The notes under the pieces were generated by a model. That model searched no databases, was not told where the DNA came from, and saw only the letters and a program-made list of their open reading frames with translations. From an uncultured Sulfitobacter sp. (lineage in GTDB: Bacteria; Pseudomonadota; Alphaproteobacteria; Rhodobacterales; Rhodobacteraceae), in the NCBI GenBank assembly GCA_905182645.1, contig CAJJCJ010000005.1:62001-126000 (forward strand): a DNA stretch of 64,000 nt, given 5' to 3'. Made by a program: the position numbers and the translations under genes. This document shows positions 8,788 through 17,418 of this stretch, piece by piece. Positions within the stretch are counted from its first letter, which is position 1, and each line of letters starts with the position of its first letter.

Positions 8788-9735
8788 TTATTCAAACTCC
8801 ATTTGCTCGTAGACGCGCCCAGCATTCTTGGTCGCCAGCTCTTCAAACGTGTCCAGATTTGCATAGGGACTTTGGTCGACATAATATGCCTCCGCAAGGC
8901 CTCCGCCGTCATCAAGTAGGATGCCAATCTGACTGCGAAGGTATTCTAGGTACCCTTTCGTGTAACGACGGACTTGATCCATATTTGTAGGGTGTCCGTG
9001 CCCAGGGATGACATATGTTGCGTTCAACACCTCAAATTCGTTGTCCCATGTTTCCAGCCAATCAAGGGTATAGGTATCCTCAAAAATGGGCAGCATTCGT
9101 TCATGAAACGCCATGTCGCCCGCAATAACGAGGCTCTGTTTTGGCAGCCAGACCACAACGTCGCCCGCACTGTGCGATGGGCCTAAATAAAGCACCTCAA
9201 TCTGAAATTCGCCAAGCTCAAGCGAATATTCATCGACAAATGTTTCCGTTGGCCCCTGCACGAACGTGCCCTCGCTGCGCTCTTTATTCAGCCGCTGCAT
9301 AGACGCCAAACTACGAAAACCGCGCTCCTCGAATTCTGCGGCAGCATCAACATGGGCAATGATCTTAACGCCTTGGCCAACCCAATATGAATTGCCCAGC
9401 ATGGCATGCCCCTGACCGTTTTCATCAACAACAAGCACGACCTCTTGGTCGGTAATCGCCTTGATTTCATCGTGCAGCGCCTCGGCCAGCAGATATGACC
9501 CGCCACCATTGACCACGACGACACCTTCACCGGTGATGATAAAGCTCAGGTTGTTGTTGTGCCCCGCATTGTCATACGTGGGCGGCGCCGTTGCGCCGGT
9601 GGCCGAAAACACACCGGGAATAAATTCAACTGGCTTGGCGTACAGCATGGAACCGGGGTATTGATCCGCAATATCCTCGCTGGCAAAAAGCGATGTAGGG
9701 GCCAAAAGGCACAGCATTTTCAAGACAGATTTCAT
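8788..9735 (-). CDS. Secreted metallo-beta-lactamase-fold protein with altered metal motif (SoxH-like)
   Basis: Signal peptide MKSVLKMLCLLAPTSLFAS then an MBL fold. The second ATG (9735) is favoured because GGAGGA lies 6-7 nt before it; the first ATG (9741) gives 317 aa and overlaps the upstream stop. The HxHxDH zinc motif is replaced by ENGQGH, so only its last His remains. The later ligands look intact: GPSHSAGDVV, IAGDMAF and PGHGHPTN. Size and position resemble SoxH, a predicted periplasmic hydrolase of Paracoccus sox clusters. The altered motif may be a family trait rather than damage. Confidence 0.8.
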   Translation of the reverse strand: MKSVLKMLCLLAPTSLFASEDIADQYPGSMLYAKPVEFIPGVFSATGATAPPTYDNAGHNNNLSFIITGEGVVVVNGGGSYLLAEALHDEIKAITDQEVVLVVDENGQGHAMLGNSYWVGQGVKIIAHVDAAAEFEERGFRSLASMQRLNKERSEGTFVQGPTETFVDEYSLELGEFQIEVLYLGPSHSAGDVVVWLPKQSLVIAGDMAFHERMLPIFEDTYTLDWLETWDNEFEVLNATYVIPGHGHPTNMDQVRRYTKGYLEYLRSQIGILLDDGGGLAEAYYVDQSPYANLDTFEELATKNAGRVYEQMEFE

Positions 9736-9737
9736 GT

Positions 9738-10652
9738 TCATTCCTCCGCCACAAAAATGAAACTATCGCCACGTTTTTCCGCGCGTCCGATTCCAGGGTA
9801 AGGCATGTGATAGCCAATGATGGACATGTGTTCAGACGCCAGCTGATCCAACAGCGCAACGCGTGTTGCAGCACCAAGATCACCGTCCTGATCAGACCCA
9901 GCCCGCCATTCTGGCCGCTCAAACGCTACGTGATGGTTACCAACGCAATCGCCAAGCACCATCAAATTATTGCTGCCGTGCGCGATATGAAACGCCATAT
10001 GGCCGGGCGTGTGTCCAAACGTGGCGCGGGCCGCAATGCCAGGCAGGATTTCTTCACCATCGTTGAAAAATGTGATGTTTTCCTCGATCAGCGCAAGGCG
10101 TCGCCGCGCACCAACTGCAAAAGTCGTGCGCGCTTCGCCGATCGTGTTGACCGTCTCGGGATCGATCCAATAATCCCACTCGGACTTGCCGATCATATAG
10201 GTCGCGTTTGGAAATGCGGGATCTTCAAAATCATCCAACAGCCCCCAAAGGTGATCAGGGTGGGCATGGGTAAACACCACGTGCGTGACATCATAAGGAT
10301 CAACGTCAATGGCCGCCAAAGCATCTTGAAGCCGTCCGGCACTCGCCATAAATTCGGGGCCAGAACCCACATCAATAAGTATGACGCGTTCACCATCGCG
10401 GATCAGCGTGACGTTACAATCAGGCGTCCGCTGTTCGCTTGAAATGTCGTATTTTTGCATTATCGCCGACAACTCGCCTGCGTGTAGATTGTCCACGTTC
10501 GTACTGCCCGGCAAAACCAGATTACCGTCGCTGAGCACGTTAATTTGCATGCTGCCAAGCGACATGGTCGTCGCAGACCAAACGGGCAACGGCAGTGATG
10601 CCGCGACCAAACCTGCAGGGACACTTTGGATCAATTTTCGGCGGGTGATCAT
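9738..10652 (-). CDS. Tat-exported metallo-beta-lactamase-fold hydrolase (SoxG-like)
   Basis: The start at 10652 (MITRRKLIQSVPAGLVAAS) is preceded by GGAGAGTATC and begins a twin-arginine signal; the track start is 4 codons earlier. The mature protein has a complete zinc site: FTHAHPDHLWG, GHTPGHMAF, LGDCVGN and a late histidine in GYHMPYPG. Length of 304 aa and position resemble SoxG, a predicted periplasmic zinc protein of Paracoccus sox clusters. It overlaps the next MBL gene by 4 nt (ATGA). The pairing of an intact and a degenerate MBL protein suggests related but non-redundant jobs on thiol or persulfide substrates. Confidence 0.85.
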   Translation of the reverse strand: MITRRKLIQSVPAGLVAASLPLPVWSATTMSLGSMQINVLSDGNLVLPGSTNVDNLHAGELSAIMQKYDISSEQRTPDCNVTLIRDGERVILIDVGSGPEFMASAGRLQDALAAIDVDPYDVTHVVFTHAHPDHLWGLLDDFEDPAFPNATYMIGKSEWDYWIDPETVNTIGEARTTFAVGARRRLALIEENITFFNDGEEILPGIAARATFGHTPGHMAFHIAHGSNNLMVLGDCVGNHHVAFERPEWRAGSDQDGDLGAATRVALLDQLASEHMSIIGYHMPYPGIGRAEKRGDSFIFVAEE

Positions 10653-10700
10653 GATACTCTCCAAATATTCTTTGTCGTGAATATGTATTGGATTCCCAGG

Positions 10701-10871
10701 TCACGCAAGCGCTGTCGATTTTTTCTCGACCTGTGCCTCTGCCAGATTAAGCGCGCGTTTGGCGGCACGGTTTTTGCGGATCACCAAAGCAATCAAACCA
10801 ACATAAAGTAGGATTGACCCGCCATAAGCCGCGAGAACCGGTAGGGCATATTTTCCAAGATCAGGGATCAT
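10701..10871 (-). CDS. ccmD: CcmD, small haem-exporter membrane protein
   Basis: A 56-residue protein, MIPDLGKYALPVLAAYGGSI, with one membrane helix and a basic C-terminal tail, exactly the CcmD pattern. It stabilises CcmE with the CcmABC haem-handling complex. The start at 10871 overlaps the ccmC stop by 4 nt; the 121-aa track ORF includes 65 spurious residues read through ccmC. ccmA and ccmB are not in the window. Confidence 0.9.
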   Translation of the reverse strand: MIPDLGKYALPVLAAYGGSILLYVGLIALVIRKNRAAKRALNLAEAQVEKKSTALA

Positions 10872-11596
10872 CGTGACGGCATCCTTTTCATAAGAGCCAC
10901 AGCGCGGCGCATCCGAATTTCGCTGCGCGTCAACACAAGAACAAGAACGATAAACAGCAGAACAAATCCGGCGATCGACAGCACTAACGGCTGCCAAAAC
11001 ACATCTGAAACATGCTCCTCCTTGTCCAAAGACAGCGATGCGCCCTGATGTAGCCCTTGGTTCCAAAAATTAACTGCATAGCGTGAAAGCAGCGCAAATA
11101 CCGAACCAACCATGCATAAAACCGAAGTTAAATCAGCGGCGCCGTCAGGGTCTTCAATGGCCGACCACAGGGCAAGATAGCCAAGATAGAACAAAAATAA
11201 GATCAAGAAAGACGTCAACCTCGGGTCCCATGCCCAATACGTACCCCACATTGGTTTGCCCCAAATCGCCCCCGTAAGCAGGGCCACCAAGGTAAAGACG
11301 ATACCAACATGTGCAGCAGATTTCGCAAGCAGCGCAGATACATGGTGCCTGCGAATCAACCAGATCAGCGAGGTGACAAGCATCATGATCCACGCGTTGA
11401 TCGCCATCAGCGCCGCAGGGACATGCAAATAGATAATTTTGACGGTCGATCCTTGGCGATAGTCATCCGGCGTCAGGAAAAACCCCCAAAAAAGGGAGCT
11501 CACAACGCAAATTGCCGCCATTGGGATCAGCACAGGCAAAAGCCGATCAGTCACCGCGGTAAACCGTCGCGGGTTCGCATACTCCCAGATATTCAT
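10868..11596 (-). CDS. ccmC: CcmC, haem-delivery membrane protein of cytochrome c maturation
   Basis: A six-helix inner-membrane protein that loads haem onto CcmE. The start at 11596 (MNIWEYANPRRFTAV) fits the family and has AAAGG upstream; 14 extra residues in the track are spurious. The periplasmic tryptophan-rich WWD loop is seen as MWGTYWAWDPRLTS. Length is 242 aa. It is followed by ccmD with a 4-nt overlap and is divergent from the fatty-acid-hydroxylase and ccmE genes. Confidence 0.94.
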   Translation of the reverse strand: MNIWEYANPRRFTAVTDRLLPVLIPMAAICVVSSLFWGFFLTPDDYRQGSTVKIIYLHVPAALMAINAWIMMLVTSLIWLIRRHHVSALLAKSAAHVGIVFTLVALLTGAIWGKPMWGTYWAWDPRLTSFLILFLFYLGYLALWSAIEDPDGAADLTSVLCMVGSVFALLSRYAVNFWNQGLHQGASLSLDKEEHVSDVFWQPLVLSIAGFVLLFIVLVLVLTRSEIRMRRAVALMKRMPSR

Positions 11597-11703
11597 TTTT
11601 TCGTGCCTTTGTTTATTATCTCGCATACAAAACAACAAATTCGAATATGAATCAAAGGCAAATGTGATTTGATCCTCGGTGGCATTCAGATTAAGGGCGT
11701 GAA

Positions 11704-12528
11704 ATGGGACTTGAGAACGAATTCATCATCAGACTGGGCATGTTCTTTGGGTTGTTTGTCGCGTTGGCTCTGGTTGAACGTGTTTTGCCCCGCCGTCAGA
11801 TTGGCCAGACAAAAGCACGCCGCTGGGTGACCAACTGGGCGCTGTCATTTACGAACATATTGGCCTTACGCCTTGTAGCCCTTGCATTGCCGTTCCTTGC
11901 GATTGGTGCCGCCGTTGACGCGCAGGCAAATGGCTTTGGCGTCCTTAATGCATTTGCTGTCCCAACTTGGGTCGCTTGGGGGCTGACCATTCTGGCGCTG
12001 GATTTTGCGATTTGGGTGCAGCATGTTGTCACCCACAAGGTACCACTGCTTTGGCGTCTGCATCAGGTGCACCACGCTGATACGGAAATGGATGTTACAA
12101 CGGCGATCCGTTTTCACCCCATAGAAATCGGGCTTTCGATGACGTTAAAAGTCGGGCTTATCTATTTGTTGGGCCCACCAGCCGCTGCCGTTTTATTGTT
12201 TGAAGTGTTGTTAAACGGATCAGCGATGTTCAATCATGCGAATATCCGACTGCCGTTATGGCTTGATCGGGTGCTGCGCCGCGTTATCGTGACCCCCGAC
12301 ATGCACCGCGTTCACCACTCAACAGACCGGCAAGAGCACGATTCAAACTACGGGTTTTTCCTGTCTATCTGGGATCACCTATTCTCCACCCATGTGGCGC
12401 AACCGCAGCTACCTCATGAAACAATGCCCATCGGATTACGTTGGCAGGACCGTCGCCCAAGTGGGCTTACTTGGTCTCTGTTATTACCATTTCGAAGCCC
12501 CAAAAAAACGGATGTATCGAAACCATGA
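11704..12528 (+). CDS. Sterol desaturase / fatty acid hydroxylase superfamily membrane protein
   Basis: A 274-residue membrane protein with the three histidine clusters that bind the di-iron centre of this superfamily: HVVTH, HQVHHAD and MHRVHHS. The NYGFFLSIWDHLFSTH segment is typical. Members hydroxylate or desaturate lipids or carotenoids; the substrate here is unknown. It is unexpected inside a cytochrome c maturation cluster, yet its stop overlaps the ccmE start (ATGA), so it leads the ccmEFGHI transcript. Confidence 0.85.
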   Translation: MGLENEFIIRLGMFFGLFVALALVERVLPRRQIGQTKARRWVTNWALSFTNILALRLVALALPFLAIGAAVDAQANGFGVLNAFAVPTWVAWGLTILALDFAIWVQHVVTHKVPLLWRLHQVHHADTEMDVTTAIRFHPIEIGLSMTLKVGLIYLLGPPAAAVLLFEVLLNGSAMFNHANIRLPLWLDRVLRRVIVTPDMHRVHHSTDRQEHDSNYGFFLSIWDHLFSTHVAQPQLPHETMPIGLRWQDRRPSGLTWSLLLPFRSPKKTDVSKP

Positions 12529-12998
12529 TGACACTGAAAAAAAGACGCCGCATTCAGGTCATTGTTTTGGCCTTTGTTGCATTGGGGATCGCTACGGTCC
12601 TTATCGGCTATGCGCTGCAAGACGGGATCAACTATTTTAGATCACCGACACAGGTCACCGAGGCGCCGCCACCGCCGACCGAAAAATTCCGCATTGGCGG
12701 GCTTGTGACAGAAAACTCCATACGAACTGTTGGCGACGCATCGGTGGCGTTCAGCGTGACCGACGGCAACGCAACGGTCCCGGTTGTTTACGTCGGCATG
12801 CTGCCTGATCTTTTTGAAGAAGGGCAGGGCATGATTGGCCTTGGAAGCCTCGTCAACGGCACTTTCCAAGCGACCGAAATTTTGGCAAAGCACGACGAAA
12901 ACTACATGCCCGCCGAAGTGATCGAGGCGCTTGAAGCGCAAGGCGTTTATCAGGGTGGCCGACAAGAAACAGAAATTGGAGCAGGCAATGATTCCTGA
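12525..12998 (+). CDS. ccmE: CcmE, haem chaperone
   Basis: A periplasmic membrane-anchored chaperone that binds haem covalently and hands it to CcmF. The start at 12525 (MMTLKKRRRIQVIVLAF) overlaps the previous stop and gives 157 aa; the longer track ORF is spurious. Residues 10-30 form the anchor, followed by an OB-fold. The haem-binding histidine is in AKHDENYMP (His about 123). It overlaps ccmF by 11 nt. Confidence 0.95.
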   Translation: MMTLKKRRRIQVIVLAFVALGIATVLIGYALQDGINYFRSPTQVTEAPPPPTEKFRIGGLVTENSIRTVGDASVAFSVTDGNATVPVVYVGMLPDLFEEGQGMIGLGSLVNGTFQATEILAKHDENYMPAEVIEALEAQGVYQGGRQETEIGAGNDS

Positions 12999-14982
12999 GA
13001 TTGGTCAGTTTGCACTGACACTCGCGCTGATGACCGCCGTGGTCCAAGGCATTTTGCCGATTTGGGGTGCGGCCCGAAATAATGCGGTTTGGATGCGCAG
13101 CGCGACGCCCACGGCGGCGTTACAATGCATTTTGATCGCGATCGCGTTTGGCGCGTTGATGCGGTCATTTGTCGTCAGTGATTTCACGGTCGTGAACGTC
13201 GTGGAAAACTCGCATTCACTTAAACCAATGCTGTTTAAAGTTGCCGGCACATGGGGCAGCCATGAAGGATCGCTACTGCTGTGGACACTGATCCTCGCGG
13301 TCTTTGGGGCTGCTGTCGCACTTCTTGGGCAAAACATTCCAACCAGCCTAAAGGCACGCACGCTCAGCGTTCAGGCGTGGATCAGCACCGGTTTCCTAAG
13401 CTTTATGCTGTTCACATCAAACCCGTTTGACCGGATTTTTCCTGCACCTTTGGACGGCAATGACCTGAACCCGCTGTTGCAAGATGTCGGTTTGGCGATG
13501 CACCCGCCGCTGCTCTATATCGGCTACGTCGGGTTTTCGATTGTGTTTAGCTTTGCAGTCGCCGCCCTGATTGAAGGACGCGTTGATCCGGCTTGGGCAC
13601 GTTGGGTCCGGCCTTGGACATTGGCGGCTTGGGTCGCGTTGACTGGCGGCATCGCACTTGGCTCTTGGTGGGCCTACTACGAATTAGGCTGGGGCGGCTG
13701 GTGGTTTTGGGACCCTGTTGAAAACGTCAGCTTTATGCCGTGGCTTTTGGGCACCGCACTGCTGCATTCGGCTGTCGTGACCGAAAAACGCGGCGCATTC
13801 AAAAGCTGGACCATCCTATTGGCCATTCTGACGTTTTCACTGTCGCTGCTCGGCACATTCATTGTCCGGTCAGGGCTGCTGACCTCTGTTCACGCCTTCG
13901 CCGTCGACCCAGAGCGCGGCGCGTATATTCTTGGCCTGCTCGTGTTGTCCATCGGCGGCTCGCTGACGCTTTATGCGATCCGCGCGCCAAAAATGGATCC
14001 GGGCGGTCTTTTTGCGCCCGTCAGTCGAGAAGGCGGCTTGCTGATCAACAATCTCCTGCTGGCTTTGGCAACAGCAACAGTGCTGTTCGGCACGCTCTAT
14101 CCGTTGTTCCTAGAGGCCATCACTGGCGACAAAATCTCGGTTGGGCCACCGTTTTTCAACGCAAGCTTTATCCCGATCATGTTGCCACTGGTCATTGTCA
14201 TGGGCGTCGGGCCATTTCTGTCATGGAAACGTGCCGATCTGCCTGGTGTTTTTGACCGGCTCAAATGGGTGATCTTCATCACGCTGATATCCTTGCTTGT
14301 CGTCTGGTACATGCAAACAAAAGGACCAGCACTTGCCGTGCTCGCAATGGCAATCGCAGTTTGGCTGTTGCTTGCGACACTACGTGAATGGTCGTTGCGC
14401 ATTAAGCTGGGGCAAGTAAGCTTTAGCGAAAGCCGTGATCGGTTACGCCGCGTTCCGCGGTCATCACATGGGATGACACTGGCGCATGCGGGGCTTGCTG
14501 TGTGCATATTCGGATTTGTTGGATCATCGGCATGGAAGTCCGAAGAAGTGCTTTTCGTCGAACCCGGAACACAAATTGAAATCGCCGGATTTGACGTCAC
14601 CTTTGAAGGCACAGAGCGCGTGCAAGGCCCCAACTACGTTGCCGCTGTCGGCGTATTGCGCGTGATGCGAAATGGGCGTGACGTCACCGTTCTGCGACCA
14701 GAGCGGCGCACATATCCGGTGGCCCAATCTCAGACGACTGAAGCCGCGATCAGGTCAACACCTGCGGGCGATCTTTATGCGTCTATTACCGAGCCTGCAA
14801 ATGAAGACGCGACCGGCAAATGGACGTTGCGTATCTTGTACGAACCATTGGTTGGGCTGGTTTGGCTCGGATCATTGATGCTGGTTCTAGGCGGGCTTAC
14901 ATCGCTCACCGACCGTCGTCTGCGCGTTGGGTCGCCAAAACGTAAAACACCTGTTGCCACTGCGCCGATTGCTGGGGAATAG
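12988..14982 (+). CDS. ccmF: CcmF, cytochrome c haem lyase subunit
   Basis: A large polytopic membrane protein (664 aa) that reduces haem on CcmE and attaches it to apocytochromes together with CcmH and CcmI. The start at 12988 (MIPEIGQFALTLALM) fits the family; the track begins 19 codons earlier inside ccmE. The WWD haem-handling domain is visible as WGGWWFWDPVENVSFMPW, and WGSHEGSLLLW is conserved. It has many hydrophobic segments and a soluble C-terminal loop. ccmG follows after 2 nt. Confidence 0.96.
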   Translation: MIPEIGQFALTLALMTAVVQGILPIWGAARNNAVWMRSATPTAALQCILIAIAFGALMRSFVVSDFTVVNVVENSHSLKPMLFKVAGTWGSHEGSLLLWTLILAVFGAAVALLGQNIPTSLKARTLSVQAWISTGFLSFMLFTSNPFDRIFPAPLDGNDLNPLLQDVGLAMHPPLLYIGYVGFSIVFSFAVAALIEGRVDPAWARWVRPWTLAAWVALTGGIALGSWWAYYELGWGGWWFWDPVENVSFMPWLLGTALLHSAVVTEKRGAFKSWTILLAILTFSLSLLGTFIVRSGLLTSVHAFAVDPERGAYILGLLVLSIGGSLTLYAIRAPKMDPGGLFAPVSREGGLLINNLLLALATATVLFGTLYPLFLEAITGDKISVGPPFFNASFIPIMLPLVIVMGVGPFLSWKRADLPGVFDRLKWVIFITLISLLVVWYMQTKGPALAVLAMAIAVWLLLATLREWSLRIKLGQVSFSESRDRLRRVPRSSHGMTLAHAGLAVCIFGFVGSSAWKSEEVLFVEPGTQIEIAGFDVTFEGTERVQGPNYVAAVGVLRVMRNGRDVTVLRPERRTYPVAQSQTTEAAIRSTPAGDLYASITEPANEDATGKWTLRILYEPLVGLVWLGSLMLVLGGLTSLTDRRLRVGSPKRKTPVATAPIAGE

Positions 14983-14984
14983 AC

Positions 14985-15539
14985 ATGAAGCGGTTTCTTA
15001 TCTTCCTCCCGCTATGCGTTGCAATAGTGATCGGACTTGCCGGATGGTGGGGGCTGAACCCTGACCGCGACCCCAACTCGATCCCATCCGCCTTGATCGG
15101 GCAACCTGTTCCGGACTTTGATCTTCCTGCGATAGAAGGCATCGGCGGGCTTGGGCTGTCAACGCAAGATTTCGGCGATGGATCTGGCCCGATTTTGGTC
15201 AACGTCTTTGCATCTTGGTGTGTGCCATGTCGGGCTGAACACGCGGTCTTGACGCGCATGGTGCGCGAGGACAATTTGGCGCTGGTCGGCATAAACTATA
15301 AAGATAAGCCTGAAGCTGCCACCGCGTGGCTTACTGAATTGGGCAACCCGTATGACCGCATTGGGTCAGACGAAACGGGGCGCGCAGGGGTCGAATGGGG
15401 CATTTCTGGTGTGCCAGAAACCTTTGTGGTCGATGCGAATGGTATCATCGTATTTCGCTTCGTCGGACCGATAACCAGTGACGCAGCATTGGCAACATTG
15501 CGCAAAGCGCTGGCACAGGCAGGAGCCGATAAATCATGA
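14985..15539 (+). CDS. ccmG: CcmG (DsbE), membrane-tethered thioredoxin-like protein
   Basis: Keeps apocytochrome CxxCH cysteines reduced before haem attachment. Of 184 aa, residues 5-25 are an N-terminal membrane anchor, followed by a thioredoxin fold with the redox pair in FASWCVPCRAEH (Cys about 79 and 82) and the cis-proline loop GVPETFVVD. It overlaps ccmH by 4 nt. Confidence 0.95.
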   Translation: MKRFLIFLPLCVAIVIGLAGWWGLNPDRDPNSIPSALIGQPVPDFDLPAIEGIGGLGLSTQDFGDGSGPILVNVFASWCVPCRAEHAVLTRMVREDNLALVGINYKDKPEAATAWLTELGNPYDRIGSDETGRAGVEWGISGVPETFVVDANGIIVFRFVGPITSDAALATLRKALAQAGADKS

Positions 15540-16006
15540 TCCGACTTTTTATTATCTTGATATTCATGGCGACATCTGCGGCCGCAGTGGAGCCAGATGA
15601 AATACTCTCTGACCCCGCCCTAGAATTTCGCGCACGCGACATTTCGGCAAACTTGCGCTGTGTCGTGTGCCAAAACGAACCCATCGATACGTCAAATTCA
15701 GGCGTCGCCCGTGACCTCAGGTTGCTTGTGCGCGAACGCTTGGTTGCTGGGGACACTGACGAACAGGTTTATGACTATATGGTTTCCCGCTACGGCGACT
15801 ACGTTTTGTTTAACCCGCCGTGGAAATCAACAACATATGCGCTTTGGCTGGCACCTTTTGTGATCGCCCTACTTGGTGGGTTTTGCGTCATTATGGTCTT
15901 TCGGCGCTCCAACGTCGGACCCGAAGGCGTCGCAACACTGACAGCAGACGAAGAAGACATTTTTGCAGATGTCACGAAACGCAATACGGACGGGACCACG
16001 CTATGA
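15536..16006 (+). CDS. ccmH: CcmH (CycL), thiol protein of the haem lyase
   Basis: A 156-residue protein with signal peptide, a three-helix domain carrying the LRCVVCQN redox motif (Cys about 42 and 45), the conserved YGDYVLFNPP, and a C-terminal membrane helix. It works with CcmG and CcmF on apocytochromes. Overlaps flank it on both sides (4 nt with ccmG and ATGA with ccmI), showing a tightly coupled operon. Confidence 0.95.
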   Translation: MIRLFIILIFMATSAAAVEPDEILSDPALEFRARDISANLRCVVCQNEPIDTSNSGVARDLRLLVRERLVAGDTDEQVYDYMVSRYGDYVLFNPPWKSTTYALWLAPFVIALLGGFCVIMVFRRSNVGPEGVATLTADEEDIFADVTKRNTDGTTL

Positions 16007-17148
16007 TGTATCTTTGGGCGAGCTTGCTCGTCGCGCTTGTTGTCGCAAGCTTTGTCATACCGATTTTGCGGCGATCAACGGGCTTGGTGTCGCATTCTGA
16101 CAGTGCGCAGGCCATGTTACGTGACCAGCTTACTGAAATAGACCGCGACATGGCGCGTGGCCTGATCTCACCTGATGATGCACGCGCCGCAGCCGTCGAG
16201 ATTAAGCGCCGGATTATTGCCGTCGATAAAGACCATGGATCGGTCCCAAGCGCGATCGCAACTGGCGGGTGGGCCGTTGTTCTTGCCGGTATTCTTGTGC
16301 CCATTTCTGCTGCCGCACTTTACATGAGCATCGGATCGCCTGACACGCCGAGCGTCAAATTTTCTGACCGCCAACAAGAGCGCGCAGTTATCGCGCAACG
16401 CAACGATTTGACACAAGAGCTGCGCACCCGACTAGAGGCCGACGAAAACGGCGGTCCCACTGAGGGATGGTTGCTGCTGGCAGACGCCTATATGCGCGTA
16501 GGGCAATATATCGACGCCGCAGATGCCTATAGTCGTGTGTTGGAACGTGATGATGCGACAGTTGGGAATTTTACGCGCTTCGCTGAAGCCCTCATTCTGC
16601 GCGACAACGGCCAAGTGACACCGCTTGCGGAACGCGCGTTGGATCGGTCTTTGCAGTTGTCACCGGACAATCCGGCAGGGATCTATTACAAATCCTTTGC
16701 GCTCGAACAGGCTGGCGACGTCGAGGCTGCTTACGCGATGCTTGTCGCGCGGTTGGGCACATCAAACGGACCTAACCCGTGGATGGGGTCTTTTGTGGCC
16801 CAAGCAAATTTCTATGGTGAAAAGCTGGGCAGACCACTGTTGTCATTGGCAGATTTCGCACCAGCTTTACGCGGACCCACACAAGAAGATATCGCAGGCG
16901 CTGCAGATATGTCGAACGATGATCGCAACGCCTTTATCGCTTCAATGGTTGCGCAACTTGCGGCCCGACTTGAAGACGAACCAAACGATCTTGATGGGTG
17001 GTTGCAACTGGCGCGGGCGTATATCGTGCTCGGCGATGACGCAGGGGCGGCAAACGCTTATCAGCAGGCAGCGCCGCTAATTGTTGACCTACCGGAAGGG
17101 GATTCCAGACGCGACTTGGTGCAGCAAAACATCGACGCTGGGCAGTAG
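16003..17148 (+). CDS. ccmI: CcmI, TPR-containing apocytochrome chaperone
   Basis: A 381-residue protein starting at 16003 (MMYLWASLLVALVVAS) overlapping the ccmH stop; the track start is 61 codons too early. Two membrane helices (start and about residues 85-105) flank a cytoplasmic loop. The periplasmic part holds TPR repeats, for example GWLLLADAYMRVGQYIDAADAY and GWLQLARAYIVLGDDAGAANAY. It holds apocytochrome C-termini for the CcmFH lyase. Confidence 0.93.
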   Translation: MMYLWASLLVALVVASFVIPILRRSTGLVSHSDSAQAMLRDQLTEIDRDMARGLISPDDARAAAVEIKRRIIAVDKDHGSVPSAIATGGWAVVLAGILVPISAAALYMSIGSPDTPSVKFSDRQQERAVIAQRNDLTQELRTRLEADENGGPTEGWLLLADAYMRVGQYIDAADAYSRVLERDDATVGNFTRFAEALILRDNGQVTPLAERALDRSLQLSPDNPAGIYYKSFALEQAGDVEAAYAMLVARLGTSNGPNPWMGSFVAQANFYGEKLGRPLLSLADFAPALRGPTQEDIAGAADMSNDDRNAFIASMVAQLAARLEDEPNDLDGWLQLARAYIVLGDDAGAANAYQQAAPLIVDLPEGDSRRDLVQQNIDAGQ

Positions 17149-17166
17149 CCATTTGATATAGTACAT

Positions 17167-17343
17167 ATGGACACTTTATTCGTCTTGATTCCGGTATCAT
17201 TGGCCTTGTCAATCGCGGCACTTCTTGCGTTTTTATGGACCCTGCGCAGCGCGCAATATGATGACCTCGACGGGGCTGCATGGCGCATTCTTTCTGATGA
17301 CGATACCGCCCCTTCAGACGATGAAGACCGAACCCCGCAGTAA
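17167..17343 (+). CDS. ccoS: CcoS, cbb3-type cytochrome oxidase assembly protein
   Basis: A 58-residue gene too short for the ORF track. Translation gives MDTLFVLIPVSLALSIAALL, one membrane helix, then LWTLRSAQYDDLDGAAWRIL and an acidic tail. This matches CcoS, needed to insert redox cofactors into the cbb3 oxidase. It lies 18 nt after ccmI. CcoS usually sits in ccoGHIS; none of its partners is visible here, so the gene appears relocated beside the ccm operon. Confidence 0.88.
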   Translation: MDTLFVLIPVSLALSIAALLAFLWTLRSAQYDDLDGAAWRILSDDDTAPSDDEDRTPQ

Positions 17344-17418
17344 ATTTCTTGCAAATTGCGCCGTGATTGCGAATAAGAAGCAGTCGGCAATTTGACCGCT
17401 TCAGGGGAGAGTTTAATA

